Source: ZC4RG30 sp963777735 (GTDB lineage: Bacteria > Pseudomonadota > Gammaproteobacteria > Steroidobacterales > Steroidobacteraceae). From it: a stretch of 64,000 nt of DNA. The position numbers and the translations under genes are program-made. Of this stretch, positions 1-6,888 are shown piece after piece (positions within the stretch are counted from its first letter, which is position 1; each line of letters starts with the position of its first letter). The stretch covers positions 62,001 through 126,000 of the forward strand of contig CAVZRQ010000006.1 in assembly GCA_963777735.1 (NCBI GenBank), in the 5' to 3' direction. The notes under the pieces are model-generated. The model saw only the letters and a list, made by a program, of their open reading frames with translations, had not been told where the DNA came from and did not search any database.

Positions 1-196
1 GCACACGGATGCGGCCGCTGGCGAGCAATACATCGATGGTGTCGCCGTCAATGACACGCATGACCTTGCCAGTCAGCACCGCCGGCGCATCGCGCGCCAC
101 GGCGACCGCATGCAACAGCAGGGGCGCAAGGAGAAACAGGCTGAGGCGCAATAGCGGGCCGGTATCAATCCGCCACGAATATCGCAGCCACTGCAT
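1..196 (-). CDS. Thermonuclease-like (SNase domain) exported protein, 5' part only
   Basis: Only the first 65 codons are present; the gene runs off the left edge. After a hydrophobic signal peptide (SLFLLAPLLLHAVAVA) comes GKVMRVIDGDTIDVLL, the first strand pair and the Asp-Gly-Asp-Thr signature of staphylococcal nuclease-like domains, which cleave nucleic acids using Ca2+. The start chosen is ATG at 196-194, overlapping the upstream ankyrin gene by 32 nt. GTG at 199-197 is equally possible because AGGAG lies 7 nt before it; a TTG at 151-149 would give a shorter signal peptide but has no ribosome binding site. It is the last visible gene of a minus-strand operon behind the ankyrin gene. The catalytic residues beyond the first Asp lie outside the window. 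Confidence 0.7.
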   Translation of the reverse strand, partial: MQWLRYSWRIDTGPLLRLSLFLLAPLLLHAVAVARDAPAVLTGKVMRVIDGDTIDVLLASGRIRV

Positions 197-2132
197 CACG
201 ATGCAGCTCCTGCGCAATTTCCTGGGCATTGGCCCGATTGCCATTGCGTATGTTCCTGTCTGCTCCGGCGGCCAATAGTGCCCGGATCAGTGCCGGAGAG
301 GAATCACGTGCGGCAATGGTGAGAACGGTGTCGCCCTGCTGGTCACGGGGCGTGACCTTGGCGCCCGCTGCAATCAGTGCGCGTGCCGCTTCGAGCTGAT
401 CCGCTGCCGCCGCCTGCATGAGCGCGGTGGAGCCACCACGCGTCACCGCTTCAATCCCTGCTCCCGCAGCGAGCAGCACACGCAGTGAGTCCACCTCGCC
501 ACGCGCTGCGGCAACAGAAAGCGGATTGTTGCCATCCTGGTCTGCAAGATTCGCGTCGGCGCCGGCGGCCAGCAGGCGTTGCACCTGCGCAGTCGTTCCA
601 CCCAGTGCGGCGTGCAGCAGCACACTGCGCCCGAGGCGATCGCGACGAGCCGCCGCGGCGCCACGTTTCAGCAGCATCTCCAGCATCGGGGCATCTGCGC
701 TGGCGGCCGCCAGCATCAACGCCGTGCGTCCCTGCGAGTCCGGCGCATCAACCCGCGCGCCGCGAACCAGCAACCGTTCGGCAATGGCAGCACTGCCGGC
801 ACTGACGGCTTCGATCAGCAACGGAGCACCGGTACTGCCATTCGCCGATGCATCGGCGCCAGCTGCCAGCAGCAGATCCACGATGGCAGCGTCACGCTGC
901 AGCACGGCGGTGTTCAGTGGGCTGCGCAGACGTGTGTTGGTCGTATTGGCGTTCGCCCCTGCCGCGAGCAGCAAGACAACCGCATCCTCGGTGCCGGTTT
1001 CGACTGCCGCCAGCAGCGCCGCATTCCGTTCGGCCTGCCCCGGCCTGCCTGCGGCGAGCATGGACTTCAGCAGGCCGGTATCACGCCGGGAAGCCGCAAC
1101 CTCCAGATCCCCGCGCCCTGCATACGCATCTGCATTGCCCTTTGCGCGATGCACCTCGGTCAGGGCCACGTTGCGCACGGCGGCTGCGCGGCCGGGCTGG
1201 GCACCTGCTTCCCGCAGGATTCCGGCGACTCCATTCGCCTCCGCCTGCAGCGCGATATCCAATGGCCGGTCGCCATCCAGATTCTCGACATTCGGCAAGG
1301 CGCCGGCAGCCAGCAACTGGCGCACTCGCTGCGCCTCGTCTTTCCGGCTGGCCAGGTGCAGAGCGGTGTTGCCTGTTGAATCCACTGCCGTTGCCGCTGC
1401 GCCGGCACTCAGCAATGAAGCGAGCGCCAGCGCGCGCGGTGAGCGCGCGGCCAGCATCAGCGCCGTTGCGCCAAAGTTGTCGCGTGCGTCAACAGGCATT
1501 CCCTGGCCGAGCAGCCAGACAACCGCATCGGCGGCGTCCGCTTCAGCCGCCTGCGCAAGTGCATTGCGCCCGAAATCATCAACCTGCCCTGGCTGCGCAA
1601 CGCTGGACAGGCGCTGCAGGGTCTGCACATCGTTCCTGCGCGCAGCGCGCAGCAGAGCTGCGCTGCGCGCCTGCTCCGTTTCGAGATCTTCCGCCGGAAG
1701 GAACTGCAGCGGCAATCTGTTCGCGCGCACCAGTTCCACCGCGGGTTCGAAGCCACCCTGCGCTGCAGACTGCAGCCAGGTTCGCGCCGCTGTTTCATCG
1801 GCTGGCGTAGCGGTGGCGGCAATCACGGCCAGCAGATAGGCGGCGCGCGCCGACCCTGCTGCCGCGGACTGCGACAGCCAGCGGCTGGCGCCTTTCACGT
1901 CTGGCTCACCGAGTGGATTGGCCAGCAGCAAGGAGCCGAGCAGGTACTGCGCCTGCGTGTTCCCTTTTTCAGAAAGGCCTTCGAGCCGTGAAAACGCCTC
2001 GGGAAACTGTTTCTGGCGAATGGCCAGACGCACCGGCTCCAGCGCATCCACTGGTGCAACTGCTGCTGCGTGTGCAAACCCGCTGAGCAGCAGCCCGCAC
2101 AGCGCGAGGATTCCGGCCTCAGCTCGTGCCAT
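165..2132 (-). CDS. Exported Sel1-like/ankyrin-repeat protein
   Basis: A 655-residue protein with a signal peptide (residues 1-22, ending GFAHA), so it is probably periplasmic. Residues about 30-135 contain two or three Sel1/TPR-like helical repeats (pattern GNTQAQYLLGSLLL, then GSARAAYLLAVIA). From about 165 to the end there is a long run of ankyrin repeats (recurrent GxTALMxAA, LLxAGA and DxxGNTALHLA patterns). Such repeats bind proteins; no enzymatic domain is visible. It overlaps the end of the upstream ferredoxin/flavin oxidoreductase gene by 14 nt and is overlapped by the downstream nuclease gene, so the three are probably one operon. A second, shorter ankyrin protein is encoded at 22675-24111. 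The partner is unknown. Confidence 0.85.
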   Translation of the reverse strand: MARAEAGILALCGLLLSGFAHAAAVAPVDALEPVRLAIRQKQFPEAFSRLEGLSEKGNTQAQYLLGSLLLANPLGEPDVKGASRWLSQSAAAGSARAAYLLAVIAATATPADETAARTWLQSAAQGGFEPAVELVRANRLPLQFLPAEDLETEQARSAALLRAARRNDVQTLQRLSSVAQPGQVDDFGRNALAQAAEADAADAVVWLLGQGMPVDARDNFGATALMLAARSPRALALASLLSAGAAATAVDSTGNTALHLASRKDEAQRVRQLLAAGALPNVENLDGDRPLDIALQAEANGVAGILREAGAQPGRAAAVRNVALTEVHRAKGNADAYAGRGDLEVAASRRDTGLLKSMLAAGRPGQAERNAALLAAVETGTEDAVVLLLAAGANANTTNTRLRSPLNTAVLQRDAAIVDLLLAAGADASANGSTGAPLLIEAVSAGSAAIAERLLVRGARVDAPDSQGRTALMLAAASADAPMLEMLLKRGAAAARRDRLGRSVLLHAALGGTTAQVQRLLAAGADANLADQDGNNPLSVAAARGEVDSLRVLLAAGAGIEAVTRGGSTALMQAAAADQLEAARALIAAGAKVTPRDQQGDTVLTIAARDSSPALIRALLAAGADRNIRNGNRANAQEIAQELHRDAVAAIFVAD

Positions 2133-3429
2133 GTTTGGTCTCTACCACGATGCCGAGACTCTGCAGGAACGCCGTGGGCAAGATGCCACCGGCGCTGACG
2201 ATCACGGCGTCGTTGGCCAGTCGCGCCGGATTGCCATTGCAGTCCACCAGCACGGATTCCGGTTCGATCCGCGTGACATTGGAGTTCAGCAGCGCGCGCA
2301 GCCTGCCGCTCACCGTCGCGGCCTGCAGGCGTTCCCGATTGCGAACCTTCGCGCGGGAGAAGGAATCGCCTCTATACGACAGCGTAACTTCGGTGGCTTC
2401 CACTTCGGCGATGGAGGTCGCGGCCTCCAGGGCACTGTCGCCACCACCCACAACCAGCACGCGTTTGCCGCGGTACTGTTCTGCATCGACCAGCCGATAC
2501 ACGACCTTCGGCAGTTGCTCACCCTCCACGCCAAGTTTGCGCGGCGTGCCGCGTCGCCCGATCGCGAGTAGCACGAACCGTGTCTGCAACTCGCCATGAT
2601 TGGTCTTCACGGTGAACCCGGTCGCGGTCTGGGCTATTTTCTCGACATGGTGCCTGTAGCGGATCTGCAGGCCCGTCTTGCGTTCGACTTCCTGCCAGAA
2701 CGCGAGCAGCTCTTCCTTGCTCGTGTTGCGGAAGCGCACCTTGCCGACCAGCGGCAGATCAGCAGGCGCCGTCATCACCAGCTTGCCGCGTGGATACTGG
2801 AACACGCAGCCGCCCAGGGATTCCTGCTCGACGGTGACGAACTTCAGCCCACGCGCCGTGGCTGCCAGTGAGGCCGAGAAACCGGCCGGCCCGGCTCCTA
2901 CGATGACCAGATCCAGCACATCGGGTGCCGCCACAACGCGCTTGCGCTCGGCGATGACGTCAACGGCTTGCCGCCCCTGCTCCAGCGCATTGCGGATCAA
3001 TCCCATCCCACCGAGCTCACCGGCAATGAAGATGCCGGGCACGCTGGTCTCGAATTCCGGTGAGAGAGTGGGTATATCGACGCCGCGCCGCTCCGAGCCG
3101 AATACCAGCGAGATCGCGCCCACCGGGCAAGCCGTGCGACAGGCACCATGGCCAATGCAGTTGCCGGCTTCAATCAGGCTGGCCTTGCCATCAATCAGTC
3201 CAAGCACAACGTGTTCCGGCTGTTCCGGGCAGGCTTTCACGCAGGCAGAACAACCCACGCAACGTGAAGCATCGATCATCGGGTGGAGGGACACCGGCTC
3301 CGCGAGGCCCGCCGTCTCGGCTTCCTTCTTCGCGGCACGACTGCGTTGCTCGGCGCCACTGCGACGGCGCAGATACCAGAGCCAGATCGCAATCATCGGA
3401 AGCAGGTATATCAGCGTAATGGCATTCAC
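2119..3429 (-). CDS. Membrane-anchored ferredoxin-flavin (NAD(P)-binding) oxidoreductase
   Basis: The order is one N-terminal membrane helix (ITLIYLLPMIAIWLWYL), a two-cluster ferredoxin domain, then a thioredoxin-reductase-like FAD/NAD(P) fold with GAGPAGFSASLA and a second dinucleotide motif VVGGGDSALEAA. Cluster I has the full CxxCxxCxxxCP set (CVGCSACVKACP). Cluster II reads CIGHGACRTACP, with His in place of the second Cys. No CxxC redox pair occurs in the flavin part, so it is not a thioredoxin reductase. The start chosen is GTG at 3429-3427 because GGAGG lies 10 nt upstream; an ATG at 3462 in the same frame would add 11 residues with no obvious ribosome binding site. It is divergent from the cytochrome operon and likely passes electrons between a cytoplasmic pyridine nucleotide pool and the membrane; the partner is inferred. 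Confidence 0.8.
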   Translation of the reverse strand: MNAITLIYLLPMIAIWLWYLRRRSGAEQRSRAAKKEAETAGLAEPVSLHPMIDASRCVGCSACVKACPEQPEHVVLGLIDGKASLIEAGNCIGHGACRTACPVGAISLVFGSERRGVDIPTLSPEFETSVPGIFIAGELGGMGLIRNALEQGRQAVDVIAERKRVVAAPDVLDLVIVGAGPAGFSASLAATARGLKFVTVEQESLGGCVFQYPRGKLVMTAPADLPLVGKVRFRNTSKEELLAFWQEVERKTGLQIRYRHHVEKIAQTATGFTVKTNHGELQTRFVLLAIGRRGTPRKLGVEGEQLPKVVYRLVDAEQYRGKRVLVVGGGDSALEAATSIAEVEATEVTLSYRGDSFSRAKVRNRERLQAATVSGRLRALLNSNVTRIEPESVLVDCNGNPARLANDAVIVSAGGILPTAFLQSLGIVVETKHGTS

Positions 3430-3509
3430 AGGCGTGCAGCCTCCAGCAAATGCGCCTGCCATACCAGTGTCGGCATCACACGACGCAGTCGTGTTTCTGA
3501 CAGGTTTTT

Positions 3510-3526
3510 CTTAAGGGCCACTTAAT
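3510..3526. promoter_or_regulatory. PmrA/QseB-type operator upstream of the cytochrome operon
   Basis: The sequence is CTTAAG, 5 nt, CTTAAT. The PmrA and QseB response regulators bind YTTAAG-N5-YTTAAG direct repeats, and the first half here is perfect and the second differs in the last base. It lies in the 232-bp divergent region between the ferredoxin/flavin oxidoreductase (start 3429) and the TPR gene (start 3662), so it could serve either side. A perfect copy of the same motif sits next to the QseB/PmrA-type regulator gene at 14824-14840. Binding is inferred from the motif alone. Confidence 0.6.
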
Positions 3527-3661
3527 GATTGCGGTCGCGCAACAGCGACTTCGGCGCAATTGCGTGAAAGCGGTCAACAATGCGCGCAACGCAACGGATC
3601 ACCACGGTCTCATGTGGTATTTGACCTGCGTTGGCGTCACGAAGAATCAGGGAAAAGAAGC

Positions 3662-4465
3662 ATGTCGATTCCGCTACTGCTGGCCTACGGACTTGGCGCG
3701 GTGGCCGCTGCGGTGGCGCTAGTGATTCTCATTCCGCTACAGACCGGTCAGCTCAGGCCCGGCGGAAAGACCAAGGCACTCGCTGCCGGCGCGCTCGCCC
3801 TGCCTCTGGTCGTACTGCTGCTCGTTACACCAGCGCCTGATACCACCAGCTCGCCCGCCGAGTCGTGGCCACAGGACGAATCGGCCGGCCTCGCTTCGCC
3901 CGACACCTCGAAACAGGATGTGGACTGGAGCCTCATGTCGCACATGTATCTCGGCGGCCCGCCGCCGGGAACAGCCACCGCCGCCGGGGATACCTCGACG
4001 GCCGGAGGCACAACGGCGGCCGCAGACCGCGCACAGCGCAGTGCTGCAGAACTGGTTGAAATAACGCGTCGCGAACCCGGCAACGTGCAGGCGTGGCTCG
4101 CCATGGCGCAGGCGCATCGCCAGGCGCGCGAATATCCGGCCGCCATCAAGGCTTATGAAACTGCCCTGAAACTCGACGCCGGCAATGCAGACGCCTGGGC
4201 GGACTACGCCGACGCACTGGCCTCGGCCAACCAGCGCAAGCTGGCAGGCAATCCGGCAACGGCAATCAGCCGGGCCCTCAAGCTGGAACCGAACCACGCG
4301 AAGGGACTGTGGCTGCAGGCAAGCCTGGACCTCGAACTGCATCGCTACGATGCCGCGCTTGCGCAATGGAAGAAGCTGCGCGCCACGCTGCCCGCCGGCT
4401 CACCTGACATTGCCGTGATCGACGCCAATATCGTGGAAGCGCAGCAGCTGGCAGCGGCCCCCTGA
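3662..4465 (+). CDS. CcmI/NrfG-like TPR membrane protein
   Basis: A 267-residue protein with two N-terminal membrane helices (about 3-26 and 35-55), a low-complexity linker (about 60-125) and three or four tetratricopeptide repeats from about 130 (AWLAMAQAHRQAREYPAAI, then AWADYADALASA). This layout matches CcmI/NrfG-type subunits that hold apocytochrome for haem attachment. A role in maturing the very haem-rich cytochromes encoded downstream is therefore plausible but inferred. The start is ATG at 3662, just after GGGAAAAGAAGC. The same frame is open for 102 nt more upstream, but that extension is hydrophilic and would displace the membrane segment from the N-terminus. First gene of the operon running to 12735; 5 nt separate it from the next. 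Confidence 0.75.
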   Translation: MSIPLLLAYGLGAVAAAVALVILIPLQTGQLRPGGKTKALAAGALALPLVVLLLVTPAPDTTSSPAESWPQDESAGLASPDTSKQDVDWSLMSHMYLGGPPPGTATAAGDTSTAGGTTAAADRAQRSAAELVEITRREPGNVQAWLAMAQAHRQAREYPAAIKAYETALKLDAGNADAWADYADALASANQRKLAGNPATAISRALKLEPNHAKGLWLQASLDLELHRYDAALAQWKKLRATLPAGSPDIAVIDANIVEAQQLAAAP

Positions 4466-4470
4466 ACAGC

Positions 4471-5313
4471 ATGCGTACGCAGTCGTCCATCAGCCCGATG
4501 ATCCTGTTCACCATGGTCTGCGTGGCGCTGGCGGTGGTGGGCATGAATGCGCACCTGGAGAGATTCATCACGCCGGAAACGGGCCTTGGCTACCTGCTCG
4601 GCATCGTCGGCGGCAGCAGCATGGTGCTGCTGCTGATCTACCCGGCACGCAAGCGACTGCACTGGCTGGCACCCCTCGGCAGCGTGCGGGCATGGTTCCA
4701 GATCCACATGGTGCTGGGCATCGTCGGCCCGATGCTGGTGCTGTTCCATTCGAACTTCCAGACGGGTGCCACCAACAGCAATGTGGCGCTGGTCTGCATG
4801 CTGGTGGTGTCCGGGTCGGGTTTGATCGGGCGGTATTTCTACTCGCGCGTCCATACCGAGCTTTATGGCAGCCAGACCAGCCTAGCCGACCTGAAAGGCC
4901 AGATCCTGCGCATGCAGCAGGTGTCGCAATCCCTGAGTTTCGTGCCGGACTTCAGCGAGCGGCTGGCCAGGGAAGAAAAGGCCATGACTGCTGACCTGCA
5001 GCGCATACCTTCTGGCCTGCGGCCATTCGCGGTGGCGCTGCGTGCCATGCGCGCGCGATACCACATATCCGTCCAGGTGCGCGGCGCTGCCCTGCTGTAC
5101 ACGCGGCAGCGGCGCATGCCAGCCAACGCCCTGCAGCGCGAATCCAGAGCCGCCTGCGAACTGGCCCGAAGGCACATCGATCTGGTGCGGCGGGTTGCGG
5201 AACTGGGCACCTACGAACGCATGTTCGCACTGTGGCATGTGCTGCACCTGCCACTGTTCTTCATGCTGCTTGTGGCAGGGATTGTCCATGTCGTCGCAGT
5301 GCACATGTACTGA
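4471..5313 (+). CDS. b-type cytochrome-like inner-membrane protein
   Basis: A 280-residue protein with about five membrane helices. Histidines are placed in helices as in di-haem b cytochromes: H79 and H93 in the third helix region, H256, H259, H273 and H278 near the C-terminus. A soluble segment of about 120 residues lies between the two histidine-bearing regions. It is not a close match to NapC/CymA (no CxxCH) and is best described as a cytochrome b561/ferric-reductase-like membrane electron carrier. Its place between the CcmI-like gene and two multihaem cytochromes suggests it links the quinone pool or the ferredoxin/flavin protein to the periplasmic cytochromes. Starts 5 nt after the TPR gene. 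Confidence 0.65.
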   Translation: MRTQSSISPMILFTMVCVALAVVGMNAHLERFITPETGLGYLLGIVGGSSMVLLLIYPARKRLHWLAPLGSVRAWFQIHMVLGIVGPMLVLFHSNFQTGATNSNVALVCMLVVSGSGLIGRYFYSRVHTELYGSQTSLADLKGQILRMQQVSQSLSFVPDFSERLAREEKAMTADLQRIPSGLRPFAVALRAMRARYHISVQVRGAALLYTRQRRMPANALQRESRAACELARRHIDLVRRVAELGTYERMFALWHVLHLPLFFMLLVAGIVHVVAVHMY

Positions 5314-5322
5314 CCACCCACC

Positions 5323-6888
5323 ATGCGGGACAGAAGGCTGGCATTGATGCTGGGAGTGATCGCGATGTTCGGGGCGACTGCCGGTAAGGACGCAAGAGGC
5401 GCCACGCTGGAAGGCCTGCTCATGCCCGGCCCCCTGCATGCAGCGCACGCCGACCTCGAGTCGGACTGCGGGAATTGCCACAACCGCACCAATCGCGCCG
5501 ATCAGACCCAGCTTTGCGCCACCTGCCACAAGGACGTCGCGACGGATCTGCGCGAGAAGCGGGGCTTCCACGGCAAACGGCCCGAGATTGCCCGGGCGCA
5601 GTGCAATGCCTGCCATAGCGAACACATGGGTCGCAATGCGCGCATCACGCCGGCCCTGGCACGCGAGTTCGACCATGCACAGACCGATTTCAAGCTCGAC
5701 GGCGCGCATCGCGGCGCGGCCTGCGCGGGCTGTCATACGGCGGGCAAGAAGTATCGTGAGGCCCCGACTGCCTGCGTGGACTGCCACAGCAAGGCAGAAC
5801 CCCACGAGGGCAAGCTCGGCAAGGAATGCGCCACCTGCCACAACAGTGCACGCTGGAATGAAGTGCGTTTCGATCATGGCGAAACGAAATTCGCGTTGCG
5901 CGGGGAACATGCGGAAATCCCCTGCGCCAGCTGCCATGCCCGCAATCGCTGGAAAGAAACCCCCGTCGCCTGCGCCAGCTGCCATACCCCCGACGACATC
6001 CATCGCGGACAGCGCGGCACGGCTTGCGCGGATTGCCACACACAGATCTCCTGGCGCGATGCACGGTTTGATCACGAGAAGGAAACCGGCTTCGCGCTGC
6101 TCGGCAAACACAAGGACGCCGCCTGCGCCTCCTGTCATCGCAGTGGCCGTTTCGAAGACGAGCTGCCAAAAGACTGTTCCGGGTGTCATGCCGCCGTTGA
6201 TTCGCATGCCGGCAGGATGGGCGCCAAGTGTGAGTCCTGCCATGAATCAACGGCCTGGAAGACCACGCACTTCGTGCATGAGCGCGACACCAAATTCAAG
6301 CTGCAGGGCGCCCACTCCGAACTGGCCTGCCATAACTGCCACGTGAGTGTCGTCACCCAGCAGAAGCCCAAGCAGGAGTGCATCGCCTGCCATCGGGCCG
6401 TCGATGTGCATGCCGGTGCGCTCGGCACGGATTGCGCCAGTTGCCATGGCTCTGTCGCCTGGCGCCAGAACGTACGGTTTGATCACGACCTGAGTGAATT
6501 CCCGCTGCTTGGCCAGCATGCCGCCGTGCCTTGTGCGGGCTGCCACACCAGCCTGCAGTTCAAGGCGGCGGGCAAGACCTGTCGCGACTGCCATGCCAGC
6601 GAAGACGTGCATCGCGGCAGCCTCGGAGAAGATTGCGCGCGCTGCCACAGCCCCAATGCCTGGAATGTCTGGCAGTTCGACCACACGAAGGAAAGCGGTT
6701 TTGCCCTGAGCGGCGCGCATTCACGGCTGCAATGCAACAGCTGCCATCGCCAGCCGGCCGGTGAGGCCAAGCTCGGACGGGACTGCGCCTCCTGCCATGC
6801 CACCGACGATATTCATCTCGGTCAGTTCGGCCGGCGCTGCGACAGCTGCCACTCGACCATATCCTTCCACCGCACGAGGCCGCAGTGA
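5323..6888 (+). CDS. Periplasmic 21-haem c-type cytochrome
   Basis: A 521-residue exported protein with signal peptide (about 1-26) and 21 CxxCH haem-binding motifs counted by eye. After three leading motifs the rest is six repeats of about 67 residues, each with three CxxCH motifs and a spacer of the form FDHxxTxFxLxGxH (for example FDHGETKFALRGEH, FDHTKESGFALSGAH), which supplies candidate distal His ligands. It belongs to the cytochrome c3/doubled-CxxCH group. No lipobox is visible, so periplasmic location is likely. It probably relays electrons between the inner-membrane cytochrome b and the outer-membrane module. The stop overlaps the GTG start of the next cytochrome, implying translational coupling. 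Confidence 0.92.
   Translation: MRDRRLALMLGVIAMFGATAGKDARGATLEGLLMPGPLHAAHADLESDCGNCHNRTNRADQTQLCATCHKDVATDLREKRGFHGKRPEIARAQCNACHSEHMGRNARITPALAREFDHAQTDFKLDGAHRGAACAGCHTAGKKYREAPTACVDCHSKAEPHEGKLGKECATCHNSARWNEVRFDHGETKFALRGEHAEIPCASCHARNRWKETPVACASCHTPDDIHRGQRGTACADCHTQISWRDARFDHEKETGFALLGKHKDAACASCHRSGRFEDELPKDCSGCHAAVDSHAGRMGAKCESCHESTAWKTTHFVHERDTKFKLQGAHSELACHNCHVSVVTQQKPKQECIACHRAVDVHAGALGTDCASCHGSVAWRQNVRFDHDLSEFPLLGQHAAVPCAGCHTSLQFKAAGKTCRDCHASEDVHRGSLGEDCARCHSPNAWNVWQFDHTKESGFALSGAHSRLQCNSCHRQPAGEAKLGRDCASCHATDDIHLGQFGRRCDSCHSTISFHRTRPQ

Noticed and set aside
418..1839. Open frames on the plus strand opposite the first ankyrin gene
   Set aside because: Shadows of the ankyrin repeats; Ser/Arg/Ala-rich without domains.
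3560..3661. Upstream extension of the CcmI-like gene
   Set aside because: The 34 extra residues are hydrophilic and would bury the membrane segments; ATG 3662 has a better leader context.
4882..6243. 453-codon open frame on the minus strand across the cytochrome b and 21-haem genes
   Set aside because: Mirror of CxxCH-rich coding; crosses a gene boundary and has no recognisable domain.
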